A stretch of 36,750 nt of DNA from Herbaspirillum sp. RTI4 (GCF_034313965.1 NZ_JAVIWQ010000001.1:1-36750), one strand, 5' to 3'; counted from the stretch's first letter, positions 14,642 through 23,595 are shown. Program-made: numbers and translations. Notes: a model not told the origin generated them from the sequence alone.

Positions 14642-16356
14642 GGATGGTCCTTCGTCATTTTGCAGATGCTGTAGGCAATGAAGCGCATCACCACAGCGTG
14701 ACCCGTGTGGTAAGCGTTCTGATGGTCGATGCCGTTCACCGCCAACTGGGCGCGGACACAGGAAGGCGCGAAATACTGCGGCGCTGAACCAGAAAACGCC
14801 GGCACCGTGCCGTCGCCGGCTTCAACAGGTGGCGTCAGATATAAATACAATCGGTCGAGATTGCGTTTCGCACAAATTTCCCCTTTGGCATCGTCGCGCG
14901 TCTCATCGGCAAGTCCGCGTTCCATGAGGTCGACGTTGATGCCGCGTCTGTTGGCGTCGAGGTGCGACACATATCCATTTGGGTCCCTCGCTGTATAGAT
15001 GACTTTCCGCCATGTCACCGTGCCATAGGTCGGGTAGCGTTCAGCATCCTTGCCATAAAAGCTGTAGGTGTTTGGATGGTAGTGGTGTCCTAATTTGTCA
15101 TGGAAGTTTTCTGCAATTTGTAGTGCAGAAATAAAGGATGACCATGCCGACAGCGGCCTATTCAGCGTACCAAATATTTTCGCCGGATCCAGCCACTCAG
15201 GATGAATCAAGCGCCACCATTTCTCTTTCTCACGATAAATGCTGGCATACGGATTGTCACCGATGGGTATGTGATGATCCGTTTCTTCTACCCGGGCCAG
15301 GGTAGCCTTCAGCCACCGAGTCGGTTGGTAGACTTTGTTGGGCAGGAGCTGCAAACCGCCGGGGGAATGCCCCAGAACGGCCGTGACCTCGCGACCATTA
15401 CTGCCGGCCACCATCTGGGCTCCCACTGTGTTCTTGATGCTGCCCAGACTAAACCAGTCGATCTGTCCCATCTCGAAGCCGGTGCGCATGCGCTTGTATG
15501 CCGCTGCTGCGCCTAGGGCCGGCATGACGCCATGCAGTACCCCCAATACGTCGTCGGCAGCGCCTCCCATCGCCGGATGCACGGCGGCACGCGCCACCAG
15601 CCCGCCCATGGAGTGGGTGACCAGAATTACTTTTTTGCAGGCTCCCGGTGTCCTTAATCTTTTTTGATAAACGGCTTTGATGCGGCGGATTTCACTGCCC
15701 AGATATTTGCCGGAGTCTTCATTCGACTGCAACCAGTTGTAGCCGACGGCATGTACTGGAAACCAGTATTCGCTCATGTGCTCGATTTCGGTGCGATCCA
15801 GTTTCAGCGTGTCTTGGTAAGGCAGCGGTATGCCGGCATCCATCAGCTCCTGGAACAGCTCGCCGATGAGGACCTTGTCGGCGTAGGGGTCGTATATGCA
15901 GGCTTGGTTCAGGAGCGAATTGAGATACGTGATTACTTTCCCATAGCTACTCCAATAGACGCTGCCCCAGCCGCGAAACTCGGCTGCCTTTACTGAAAAA
16001 TTGGTAGGAGGGATGACATTCTTTTCTTCATCCACGATGAAGCGCTTGTCTGCCTGGGTATTTTTCGGATCGAGAAGTAGCTGGCGCGAGGCCGCGCCCA
16101 TTAAGGCTTCTTTAGGGCCGGCCGCATCGGGACGCCACGCAAAGTCTCCCGATTTTTTATCAAGTCTTTTGATGCCGTTGGTCAACTTGAGATTCGACCC
16201 CATGACCCCCGGCACAAAAATCACCGGAATCACCTGATTCGGCGGCACTAACACCAGCGCCTTCTTTTTGATTTCTGTGGGGGTCAGTGGAGTGCTCCAG
16301 AAGGGAAACCCTTCGTCGTCATAGGAGGTGGAAACTACATGGAAGGCGTCGTTCAT
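14638..16356 (-). CDS. T6SS lipase effector, Tle4-like (PGAP1-type alpha/beta hydrolase)
   Basis: A 572-residue alpha/beta hydrolase without a signal peptide. QVIPVIFVPGVMGSNLKL (about 41-58) is the oxyanion-hole region; VILVTHSMGGLVARAAVH holds the nucleophile Ser249 in a xHSMGG elbow. EAGDGTVPAFSG gives a candidate catalytic Asp, and IDHQNAYHTGH a candidate His. This matches the PGAP1-like Tle4 lipases injected by T6SS to attack phospholipids or membranes of rival cells. It starts inside the VgrG stop (ATGA overlap) and is followed by its Tli4-like immunity gene, also by overlap. Delivery is expected through the linked VgrG. Confidence 0.85.
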   Translation of the reverse strand: MNDAFHVVSTSYDDEGFPFWSTPLTPTEIKKKALVLVPPNQVIPVIFVPGVMGSNLKLTNGIKRLDKKSGDFAWRPDAAGPKEALMGAASRQLLLDPKNTQADKRFIVDEEKNVIPPTNFSVKAAEFRGWGSVYWSSYGKVITYLNSLLNQACIYDPYADKVLIGELFQELMDAGIPLPYQDTLKLDRTEIEHMSEYWFPVHAVGYNWLQSNEDSGKYLGSEIRRIKAVYQKRLRTPGACKKVILVTHSMGGLVARAAVHPAMGGAADDVLGVLHGVMPALGAAAAYKRMRTGFEMGQIDWFSLGSIKNTVGAQMVAGSNGREVTAVLGHSPGGLQLLPNKVYQPTRWLKATLARVEETDHHIPIGDNPYASIYREKEKWWRLIHPEWLDPAKIFGTLNRPLSAWSSFISALQIAENFHDKLGHHYHPNTYSFYGKDAERYPTYGTVTWRKVIYTARDPNGYVSHLDANRRGINVDLMERGLADETRDDAKGEICAKRNLDRLYLYLTPPVEAGDGTVPAFSGSAPQYFAPSCVRAQLAVNGIDHQNAYHTGHAVVMRFIAYSICKMTKDHP

Positions 16357-19028
16357 TTTGATAGGTCATCGAAAAAATGTAATTGAATTTTTCCCAGCAG
16401 CTGACTTTTTTGAATCCCGGTTTTCCCTTCACCATCGCTTTGTCCCTGCAAGCGGCTGCCGTCTTCGCGAAGAATTTCAAAGCGCCGGTTCGCGGCAATG
16501 CGGCCGCTGCCGTGGTGGCGGGCGATGAACTCTTCATCGAAGTGCGTGGTGGGCCATTGGTTCATTTGCTGTGACAGTGATGAGGGGCCGGTGACATCCA
16601 ACCCCGACGTATGAATCACCCGCTTGCCGCTGGTGATATCGGTAATGCCTTCGGCGCTGATCTTGATGGCGGAGCCACCTGCGCCCAGCACGATTTCTTT
16701 TTTGGCGAAGATTTCGATGCGGTCGCTGGTGGAAATCAGTCGCAGGACCTGTTCGGCAATCAGCTCCATGCTGTTGTGCTGCGCCTGCACAGTGACTTTG
16801 CCTTTACCGGCAATCTGGCGCAGATCGCCTTCGACTGCGAGCTGTTCGATATCGCCGCGCGCGGTGTGCAGGATGTGGCCCATGGCGTAGTGCTGCTGGT
16901 TGTTGCCGGCGACGGTGTCGATGTTGTGACCGGCGTAGTGGGTTTGATCTTTGGGCGTGGCGCTGGCGAGGCCGGCGGCGGCACTGATGGCGATGACCGC
17001 TTGTCCTGCGGCAGCGGTGCTGGTGGAGTGGGTTTCCGGGCCGCTGCCCTTGCCGAGCGCATCGACGGCCGCGCTCAGATGTTGCTGTGGGGCGGTGTCA
17101 CGGTGACTGCCGTGATGGGTGACGGCGGCACTGCCGAGTCCTTTGGCAATTTCGAGCGCTTGTTCCAGGCAATGCACCAGTTCGTCGCGACTGAGCGTGC
17201 CGCCGACCGCTTGGGCGCGGCCGTCCGTCGTGAGCAGTAAACCCTTGCCGGCACGCAGTGCACCAGAGCCTTCGGTTTCCAGCGCATAGCCTTCTCCGCG
17301 CGCTTCCTTTCTTCCGTAGTTGTCCTCGATGCGGGTAATAAATCCCAGCGAAAGCTGACTATTCTGGTGATCGCTTTTGAGCTGCGCCTGAATTTGATCG
17401 AGCGTGTCGTCGAGAATAAGGTGGTTGCTGCGCCCACTCCCGAAGTTGCTTTTTCCGGGAATCAGTTCGCGGCTGCGCAGGCCCGTTAACGCTTTCTCGC
17501 TCGGCAAATTCCAGGGCGGCGGGTTGCAGCCGTTGTGCACGCTGCCGAGAATGAGCGGATGGTCGGGGTTGCCATCGAGCCAGGTGACGACGACTTCCTG
17601 CCCGGGTCGCGGCAGCGTGTGCAGGCCGTGCATGTTGCCGGCCCACGGTGTGGCCATGCGCACCCAGGCCGAGCTGAGCGGGGTTTTCTTGCCGAGCAAG
17701 TCCCAGTGAAATTGCACGCGCAGACGGCCGTATTTGTCGGTGGCGATTTCGCCTTGCTCGTAGCCGACCACCAGTGCGGTCTGCGTGCCGTGGATGCGGG
17801 TGTCGTTGCTGCTGTAGCCGGGGCCGGGTCGCCAGACGATGTTTTTGCGGATGCAGTTGAGCGTGTTGCGGTAGTCGGCCGGTTCGTTTTCTTGCAGGTA
17901 GTTATTGGTGACGGTGTGACGCACGTCGATGATGAGGAAGCGTTGTTTTTCTTCGCGGACATCAAAGCCCAGCAGATCGCGCAGGCGCGGATGTTTGCGC
18001 ATCTGGAACCAGCGACCCGGGGCGACGTAGCGGTTGTTGCCGGCCATCGGGTGCTGTTTGGCCTGCGCGTCGGTTTCATCCATGCGATAACGCGCCTGCG
18101 TGTCGCCGTAGCCGTTTTGACTATGCTCGCAGCTGTAGGCACCGACGTAGTCGTGGCTTTCTATTTGGGGGACGTTCCTGCCTTGCGCATTGGGGCTCGT
18201 GGCCCAGGCCTGATGGCTGGGCAGATGCGCGGTTTTGAAATTGTAGGCGGTGGTGGTGCGGCTGCCGGGAGAGATGGTGCGCCCCGGGCGCCAGGTGTGG
18301 ATGGCCTCGTGCTGTTCGGCGTCGTTGTCTTCGCTGTGGAAACGGATGTCGGGATTGCGTCCATCGATCGGTTGCGCTTCCTGCGCCGTGTTGTGACACA
18401 GCATGAGCTGGTGGCCGCGCTCGGTGTGTTCGTAGCGATAGCTCAGGCCCAGCGCTTCCCAGCGGCGGTGCAGATAGTTGGCATCGGTTTCGTTGAACTG
18501 GCAGCCCATGTGCATGAGCTTGAGGTAAGCGTGGCCGCTCGGGAACGCATAGCGATAGTCGCAGCGGATGGAGGGATAGTGACGGAAGATTTCCAGCGCC
18601 TGATCGTTGAGGGTCTGGTGACAAAACACGGCGTTGTTCTTGCGCTGGCGCAGGAAGGCCATCCAGGGTTTGAGCACCATGCGGTAAAACACGACGTTGC
18701 CTTCGCAGCGCTCGAGGCCGAATTCAAAGACGTAGCCGTTGAAGTAACGCAGGCTGCCGTCTTTGCGTTTGAGCGAGAGCGTGACCAGCTTGCCTAGCAC
18801 CTCAGTCAGAGGAATGCGCGGGTCGTCGGACAGGACTTCGACGGTGTAGGTGAAATCGCGGGAAAGGCCTTCGTCGGCGTCGAGGCGATTGGGGATGAAC
18901 AGAGCGTCGCGCTGGTAGCGTTCGGGGCCGCTCTGGGGGCAGTTGTTATCGGGGAAATCGAGGGTGAGGATGCGTTTGTGCTGGCGGTTGTAGATCCAGC
19001 GTTCGAGGTCTTTGATGGGGGGCAGCAT
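16353..19028 (-). CDS. vgrG: T6SS spike protein VgrG (vgrG-DUF2345 type with C-terminal extension)
   Basis: An 891-residue VgrG. The N-terminal gp27-like region includes FTYTVEVLSDDPRIPLTEVL and LMHMGCQFNETDANYLHRRW; the gp5-like OB-fold has HGTQTALVVGYEQGEIATDK, YGRLRVQFHWDL and WAGNMHGLHTLPRPGQEVVV. The DUF2345 needle follows (SQLSLGFITRIEDN to KEIVLGAGGSAIKISAEGIT). The last ~60 residues (RFEILREDGSRLQGQSDGEG) resemble a TTR-like cargo-binding extension. As the trimeric spike it carries effectors, and the next gene is its likely cargo. Codon use is much more GC-rich than neighbouring genes, a sign of separate origin. The ATG is at 19028. Confidence 0.95.
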   Translation of the reverse strand: MLPPIKDLERWIYNRQHKRILTLDFPDNNCPQSGPERYQRDALFIPNRLDADEGLSRDFTYTVEVLSDDPRIPLTEVLGKLVTLSLKRKDGSLRYFNGYVFEFGLERCEGNVVFYRMVLKPWMAFLRQRKNNAVFCHQTLNDQALEIFRHYPSIRCDYRYAFPSGHAYLKLMHMGCQFNETDANYLHRRWEALGLSYRYEHTERGHQLMLCHNTAQEAQPIDGRNPDIRFHSEDNDAEQHEAIHTWRPGRTISPGSRTTTAYNFKTAHLPSHQAWATSPNAQGRNVPQIESHDYVGAYSCEHSQNGYGDTQARYRMDETDAQAKQHPMAGNNRYVAPGRWFQMRKHPRLRDLLGFDVREEKQRFLIIDVRHTVTNNYLQENEPADYRNTLNCIRKNIVWRPGPGYSSNDTRIHGTQTALVVGYEQGEIATDKYGRLRVQFHWDLLGKKTPLSSAWVRMATPWAGNMHGLHTLPRPGQEVVVTWLDGNPDHPLILGSVHNGCNPPPWNLPSEKALTGLRSRELIPGKSNFGSGRSNHLILDDTLDQIQAQLKSDHQNSQLSLGFITRIEDNYGRKEARGEGYALETEGSGALRAGKGLLLTTDGRAQAVGGTLSRDELVHCLEQALEIAKGLGSAAVTHHGSHRDTAPQQHLSAAVDALGKGSGPETHSTSTAAAGQAVIAISAAAGLASATPKDQTHYAGHNIDTVAGNNQQHYAMGHILHTARGDIEQLAVEGDLRQIAGKGKVTVQAQHNSMELIAEQVLRLISTSDRIEIFAKKEIVLGAGGSAIKISAEGITDITSGKRVIHTSGLDVTGPSSLSQQMNQWPTTHFDEEFIARHHGSGRIAANRRFEILREDGSRLQGQSDGEGKTGIQKSQLLGKIQLHFFDDLSK

Positions 19029-19223
19029 GCGGTGGATTCTTACGTCATAGGGATCCTCAGCAGTGTAGGGATATTCGGCGAAGCATTAAGCAAGGAAGAG
19101 GCGACTAGTCCGACAAATAGTGTTTATATTTTTGTCTTCGGAGAATCAGGGTCTGAGAATGGGTCGAGATTTTTGTGTTCAAGAATTTGTCGATAGCATT
19201 GATTGTTCTCTTTTAAGGCTTAG

Positions 19224-20261
19224 CTATCGCGCCATTTCTCTGGCGATATTTTCTGATGACATTAAGGTCATCGTGGTTTGTAAGGTTCTGGAAAAAACAT
19301 CCAGTGCTTCCGCAAAACTTGGGGTGTTTTCTGGTGAGGCATAAACCATGTCTGCGACAAAGGCATCGTATTGGATTTTCAGATTTTCACTTTCACCTGC
19401 CCAAGTAAGTGCCTTACTCAATTGCGCCAATGGCGTTAAATAAAACTGAGGGTGCTGATTTTGAAATTCAATCGCATCATTGGCAATGACGCCTGACAAA
19501 ATCCGAGCTAAATCTGAAGCATCCAACTGTGCCACTGGAGCATGCTGAATAATTTGATGCACGTCGTAGAGATGGCGTACCAGTGCTTTATCCCACCCGG
19601 AAGAGGGATCTAATACCGTATCGGTATTGTCTTTTTGCAGTTGCAATGCCAGACGGCGCGGAAATGAGACGAGCTTTTCAGCTAAGGCTTCTCGCAAAGA
19701 AATGCATTCAATTTCAATCGGTGACTGATACGCGCCGGAAGTTAACTTATCGAGCAGCAAGCCCACCTTGTGCGTTTCTGTAGGGGCCCTCAGGGTTGAG
19801 TGGTTCAGCTCAAGCAGAAGGTGGGGTCGTAACGATGAGGGCTTGGAAAAAGCTGATTCATATTCAACATCCAGGCAGGAATAGCTGTTGCTATCTAGTG
19901 AGCGACGTGTAATTGAATTTTTTCCAAATCCGCCGGCTTCTAAGCTTGTGATCACATTTTTGACAAAGGCACTGAGTCTGCGTCTTAATGTAGCTTTAGG
20001 TAATTGTGCGGTGACTTCCGTAGGGACCAGCTTGAAGTCAACATCCTCAGACATCCGATGCAAAATGCCATAGGCTTTAGCCAAGCATGTGCCACCACAA
20101 AAGACAAACCGAAAATCTGGCGATGCGGGAAGCGCTTGGATTAGCGTGATGGCATCTAGAACAAAGTAGTCCTTTTCAAGCGCAAAACCAGGAAGGGACA
20201 ACTCCGATTCAGTCTCAAAATCTGAAATTTTTTCAATAATTTCCTTAGGCAGTCTTTTCAT
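19224..20261 (-). CDS. AbiEii/AbiGii-family nucleotidyltransferase toxin
   Basis: A 345-residue protein. FRFVFCGGTCLAKAYGILHR followed by MSEDVDFKLVP is the GGxxLxKxY...R.SEDxD signature of AbiEii nucleotidyltransferases, with the metal-binding Asp pair in EDVDF. Further landmarks are LRPHLLLELNHS, IECISLREALAEKLVSFPRR and the DVHQII region. AbiEii toxins block growth by modifying tRNA or other substrates (MenT-like) and act in phage abortive infection and plasmid maintenance. The gene overlaps the upstream antitoxin gene by four bases. Catalytic residues look intact. Confidence 0.88.
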   Translation of the reverse strand: MKRLPKEIIEKISDFETESELSLPGFALEKDYFVLDAITLIQALPASPDFRFVFCGGTCLAKAYGILHRMSEDVDFKLVPTEVTAQLPKATLRRRLSAFVKNVITSLEAGGFGKNSITRRSLDSNSYSCLDVEYESAFSKPSSLRPHLLLELNHSTLRAPTETHKVGLLLDKLTSGAYQSPIEIECISLREALAEKLVSFPRRLALQLQKDNTDTVLDPSSGWDKALVRHLYDVHQIIQHAPVAQLDASDLARILSGVIANDAIEFQNQHPQFYLTPLAQLSKALTWAGESENLKIQYDAFVADMVYASPENTPSFAEALDVFSRTLQTTMTLMSSENIAREMAR

Positions 20262-20665
20262 TGCTCATACCGAATTGATTTACTACCAAAACCTATACGA
20301 CGGGAAACTCGTGAACCACCCACGTTTAACACAGTGGACATAGGCATTTGCGTCGTCTTGCCATCCCTATATTCTTTCGCAGAAGCTCCTAGGTCAGGCT
20401 TGACGCCGAGTTTGGTCAACACTTCCAGGCCAATTTCAATGAGCGGGACAACAGGGATAGACTTGCCGGTCAAAGTGCTTTGCTTTGCTTTGACATACAC
20501 ACCGTAGCCAGCCTTGATGAGGAGACCTTTATTGATCACACTTCTCAGCGCTCGCCCAACTTGGTCATAGCCTCCAAATCTGTCAAATTCTTTGCGCAGG
20601 AAGACCTTCGCTGCGGAGCGCCGCAAGCTCATCTCAATCCGTTCCTCCAAGGTCATTTTGGACAT
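20258..20665 (-). CDS. AbiEi-type antitoxin / DUF6088-like regulator
   Basis: A 135-residue basic protein with an N-terminal winged-helix-like region (KVFLRKEFDRFGGYDQVGRA, LRSVINKGLLIKAGYGVYVK), the form found in AbiEi and DUF6088 antitoxins paired with AbiEii toxins. The last part (PMSTVLNVGGSRVSRRIGFG) is less familiar. Its stop overlaps the toxin start (ATGA). A perfect 11-bp-arm dyad lies just upstream, matching the known autorepression of abiE operons by AbiEi binding inverted repeats. AGGT lies eight bases before the ATG. Confidence 0.8.
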   Translation of the reverse strand: MSKMTLEERIEMSLRRSAAKVFLRKEFDRFGGYDQVGRALRSVINKGLLIKAGYGVYVKAKQSTLTGKSIPVVPLIEIGLEVLTKLGVKPDLGASAKEYRDGKTTQMPMSTVLNVGGSRVSRRIGFGSKSIRYEQ

Positions 20666-20672
20666 TATTTAC

Positions 20673-20708
20673 CTGCAAAAATAAGACAGTAATGTCGTAT
20701 TTTTGCAG
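20673..20708 (-). promoter_or_regulatory. abiE operator: perfect 11-bp inverted repeat
   Basis: CTGCAAAAATA (20673-20683) and TATTTTTGCAG (20698-20708) are exact inverted repeats with a 14-base spacer, and the spacer itself holds the palindrome GACAGTAATGTC. It sits 8-43 bases upstream of the antitoxin start. AbiEi proteins are known to bind inverted repeats in their promoter; the site is a strong candidate on sequence grounds. Confidence 0.75.
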
Positions 20709-20955
20709 AACATCATAGATGTGTCAACAAGGGCGGTTAATGATAACAACCCAGACGGCAGTTCGAAGGGAAAATGGGGAATCGAACTGGCTTCCGCAAT
20801 TTAGCGTCCAAAATCCTCTGGACTGTTTGTTTTTCATCAAGAACTGCCGATACATAAATCCCAGATTCCCTCGACCGGAAGTGCGTATAAAAAAACCCCT
20901 GAATACGAGCCAACAGCACCAAAGAGCGGTCTACCGAATACCCTCGAGTCCACCA

Positions 20956-21040
20956 CCATCACACCCTGCGAAGATATTCTCTTCGCATTTCGACAAGCCC
21001 CGCCAAACACCACGTCTGGCGGGGCTTTTCATTTTTTCTT
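20956..21040 (+). repeat. ~85-bp hairpin repeat, copy B
   Basis: Direct repeat of 13534-13620. Both copies start CCATCACACCCTGCGAAG and carry the GCGAAGA/TCTTCGC hairpin and the AAACACCACGTCTG loop. In this copy the second hairpin is perfect. The spacing between copies is about 7.4 kb. The repeat may be a mobile palindromic unit, a recombination scar or an att-like border; the sequence does not decide. Confidence 0.8.
20995..21036 (+). terminator. Strong intrinsic terminator inside repeat copy B
   Basis: AAGCCCCGCCA (20995-21005) pairs perfectly with TGGCGGGGCTT (21017-21027), an 11-bp GC-rich stem with an 11-base loop, followed by TTCATTTTTT. On the plus strand this has full intrinsic-terminator form. 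The corresponding hairpin in copy A has mismatches in the stem. Confidence 0.7.
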
Positions 21041-21467
21041 GCGGACTTCGCACCCGGCTGCATGCCCGGTTTTCTGCCGTTTCCGTTCTCTCTCGCCCTC
21101 TTTTCTCTGTTTCTTGTGGACTTGCGAAGTCCAAGTCCGCAAGGCACTCTCCCTTTAAAATCAATCACTTACGCGAATCCAATTTTCGCATTTTTGTTTC
21201 AGCAATTGCCTACCATCTGATCAACGGAGACAGAAAGACTTGCGTCAAGTCTGCGCAGCAGGCAGGCATTCATCCGCAATCAGGCGATAGCCGAGCAACT
21301 CTGTAAAAAAGAAGCGGGATATACGGCGCGGTCGCGGAGAAATGACTTCCCTAGTCCCGGCATCGGTCTTTATGCTGTCAGCGCAGCGAAAGTCGGAAGA
21401 GACGCTGGCATGGAATGCACGAACATCCCCTGCCAGCTAACCACCATCAACTAAAACGGAGCTCATC

Positions 21468-21716
21468 GTGGCTAGAAAGAAGGATATGTCAAACCAGCAA
21501 GGCCCCGCCATCGTGATCCGGCCAGAGCGCCACATCACGGTATCTTCCATAGGCTATGCGCCAGGCCAGCCAATTCGGGACCCGGGGAAACGCGTCATGC
21601 AGGCAGTACCGTGGATACGCATTCAGGGGAAATGGCTGGAGCAGGCGGGATTCGCCATTCGCACGCCGGTGCGCATTCGGGTGATGGTGGGATGTCTGGT
21701 ATTAACAGTGGATTAA
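21468..21716 (+). CDS. SymE-like toxin
   Basis: An 82-residue protein: ERHITVSSIGYAP, then VPWIRIQGKWLEQAGFAIRT and PVRIRVMVGCLVLTVD. This is the SymE signature (AbrB-like fold; WIRLxGxWLExAGF and VMxGCLVLT). In E. coli SymE is an SOS-induced toxin repressed by the cis-antisense RNA SymR overlapping its 5' end. A GTG start with CGGAGC upstream. Whether an antisense RNA is encoded here cannot be told by eye. Confidence 0.85.
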   Translation: MARKKDMSNQQGPAIVIRPERHITVSSIGYAPGQPIRDPGKRVMQAVPWIRIQGKWLEQAGFAIRTPVRIRVMVGCLVLTVD

Positions 21717-21727
21717 TGAGCGGTGGA

Positions 21728-22174
21728 TTAATTCGTTTTTTTAAGCACCAGAGCGATTTTGGCGCGCTGCTCTTCCCACGATAAAGGCGTGTTCACCGCC
21801 AGATCGAACAGCGAGACCGACTCGGGCAGAGTTTCATCGAGAATCGCGGCAACAATATCGGGAGCCAGCGTAGTCAGGTTGACCATCCGGCTGATGTAAC
21901 TGGGATCGAGCTTTTCTTTTTCGACGATGGCCCTGAGGTTGCTGAATGCGCCGCTGTCGATCTGCCGCAGCCAGCGATGCCCTCGTGCCAAGGCGCTCTG
22001 CAAGGCTGTCGGGACTGGGTCCTCGTCTGGCGCGGAGGTGATTCCCGGCGGCACAATGATCTGGCAGCGGCCGCTGTAGCGTTGAATCCGGATTGGTATC
22101 GAGACGGTCACGGCTCCGTCGGCACTGCGCAGCAAGAGCGGTTCGCCGGTAAGGGCTAAGGTGGTCGGTCTCAT
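21728..22174 (-). CDS. Recombinase-associated HTH protein
   Basis: A 148-residue protein, last gene of a three-gene overlapping operon with the serine recombinase. It carries YSGRCQIIVPPG and, in the middle, LARGHRWLRQIDSGAFSNLR then KLDPSYISRMVNLTTLAPDI and VAAILDETLPE, a ParB-like helix-turn-helix seen in small proteins that regularly follow this recombinase type in proteobacterial prophages and islands. Its ATG overlaps the recombinase stop. The role is unproven; a DNA-binding accessory factor is plausible. Confidence 0.7.
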   Translation of the reverse strand: MRPTTLALTGEPLLLRSADGAVTVSIPIRIQRYSGRCQIIVPPGITSAPDEDPVPTALQSALARGHRWLRQIDSGAFSNLRAIVEKEKLDPSYISRMVNLTTLAPDIVAAILDETLPESVSLFDLAVNTPLSWEEQRAKIALVLKKTN

Positions 22175-23595
22175 GCGAAATTCTCTTTATTTATTGGACA
22201 GCCGGGAGTATCCGGTGCGCGCATCACATCCAGCGCCAGATGGTCAATACCATTGGGATGCAGTTTCACTTGCAGCTCGTTGGGCGAGACGATGATTCTC
22301 TCGATCAGAAGCCGCACGATGCGCTGTTGTTCGAGCGGAAAAAGCTGCTCCCAGATCAGATCAATCCGATTGAGCGCGACGGCGACTTGCATTTCGTTGA
22401 AGCCGGCGGTGGCATTGGTGCTGGCACTGGAAGTAGTGTTTGCTTGTTGGCTGCGGATCTCGCGCCAGACTTGCGTGACGATGTCAGCCGAGCGCAGAAT
22501 GCCGCGCAGTTGCGCCATGACGACGGCTTCGATTTCTGCCGCCGGCAGCATTTTGACATCGGAGGCACCATGTCCTTCTTTGGCATCGCGTGTCGAGAGG
22601 TAGTAACGATAACGTCGACCGCCCTTGCCTTTGCTGGAGTGCGGCGTCATTGCCCGGCCGTCGCGGGTAAAAATTAATCCCTGAAGCAAGGCTGGGCGAG
22701 GGTTCAATGTTGGACGCGTCTGTCCTTTTTGCACACCGCGAGGATGAGCGGCCAAGGCGGTCTGAACCCGATCCCACTGCGCTTGAGTAATTAGCGCTTC
22801 ATGCTCCCCGGGGTAGACCTCTCCTTTATGCTGAATCTGCCCGAGGTACAGCGGATTATTCAGAATTTTATACAGTGCACTTTTATCAATCAGTTTGCCT
22901 GTGCGTTGATTGCCTGACTGCGCGATCCACGATTTAGTGGTCACGCCTTCGTGCCGCAATTGCTGAATCAGCATCGTCGTCGAGCCGACCCGGGGATAGT
23001 CATGAAACAGCCGACGCACGAGGTCTGCTTCGTTGCGGTTGATGACGAGTTTCCGCTCAACGACGTCATAGCCGAGCGCCGGCATGCCGCCCACCCATTT
23101 CCCCTTGCGCTTGCTGGCGGCGATTTTGTCGCGAATCCGTTCGCCGGTGACTTCCCTTTCAAACTGCGCAAAGGACAGCAGGACGTTCAACATCAGCCGC
23201 CCCATGGAGGTGGTGGTATTGAATTGCTGAGTAACGGAAACGAAGGAAACGCCCTGCCGTTCAAAGACCTCCACCATTCGGGAGAAGTCAGTGAGGCTGC
23301 GGGTCAGGCGATCAATCTTATAAACGACGACGATGTCGACTTGTCCCGCTTCGATGTCGCGCATCAAGCGCTGCAGTCCGGGCCGCTCCATATTTCCTCC
23401 CGAGAAAGCCGGGTCGTCGTAATCCTCGCCCACCGGTATCCAGCCTTCAGCGCGCTGGCTGGCGATGTAGGCGTGACCGGCGTCCCTTTGCGCGTCGATG
23501 GAGTTGTACTCCTGATCGAGGCCTTCTTCGCTCGATTTGCGGGTGTAGACGGCGCATCGCTGACGTTTTTTTGTGCTGCCTTCGGGGCCGCTCAT
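22171..23595 (-). CDS. Large serine recombinase
   Basis: A 474-residue site-specific recombinase. The N-terminal resolvase domain has the YxRxS motif (AVYTRKSSEEGL, nucleophile probably Ser21) and VVVYKIDRLTRSLTDFSRMV. The recombinase domain follows (PALGYDVVERKLVINRNEAD, GKLIDKSALYKILNNPLYLG). The usual zinc-ribbon position (LLQGLIFTRDGRAMTPHSSK) has no cysteines. A C-terminal helical region completes it. Such enzymes integrate or excise phages and islands. It is coupled by ATGA overlaps to the genes on both sides. It could have brought in the neighbouring cargo; no paired att sites are evident by eye. Confidence 0.9.
   Translation of the reverse strand: MSGPEGSTKKRQRCAVYTRKSSEEGLDQEYNSIDAQRDAGHAYIASQRAEGWIPVGEDYDDPAFSGGNMERPGLQRLMRDIEAGQVDIVVVYKIDRLTRSLTDFSRMVEVFERQGVSFVSVTQQFNTTTSMGRLMLNVLLSFAQFEREVTGERIRDKIAASKRKGKWVGGMPALGYDVVERKLVINRNEADLVRRLFHDYPRVGSTTMLIQQLRHEGVTTKSWIAQSGNQRTGKLIDKSALYKILNNPLYLGQIQHKGEVYPGEHEALITQAQWDRVQTALAAHPRGVQKGQTRPTLNPRPALLQGLIFTRDGRAMTPHSSKGKGGRRYRYYLSTRDAKEGHGASDVKMLPAAEIEAVVMAQLRGILRSADIVTQVWREIRSQQANTTSSASTNATAGFNEMQVAVALNRIDLIWEQLFPLEQQRIVRLLIERIIVSPNELQVKLHPNGIDHLALDVMRAPDTPGCPINKENFA

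Larger units (their letters stand above)
20709..21467. other. Intergenic stretch holding hairpin repeat copy B
   Basis: No convincing gene. The open frames here (plus 20719-21306, minus 20959-21168) cross the repeat and have no family features. Besides the repeat and its terminator there is a second inverted pair, CTTGCGGACTT at 21039-21049 against AAGTCCGCAAG about 80 bases further on, and a short plus-strand frame near 21373-21440 preceding the SymE-like gene. Confidence 0.4.

Noticed and set aside
17535..18797. 420-residue frame on the plus strand
   Set aside because: It is the GC-rich complement of vgrG, whose domains are unmistakable.
20719..21306. 195-residue plus-strand frame through repeat copy B
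   Set aside because: It runs through the hairpin repeat and terminator and shows no domain.
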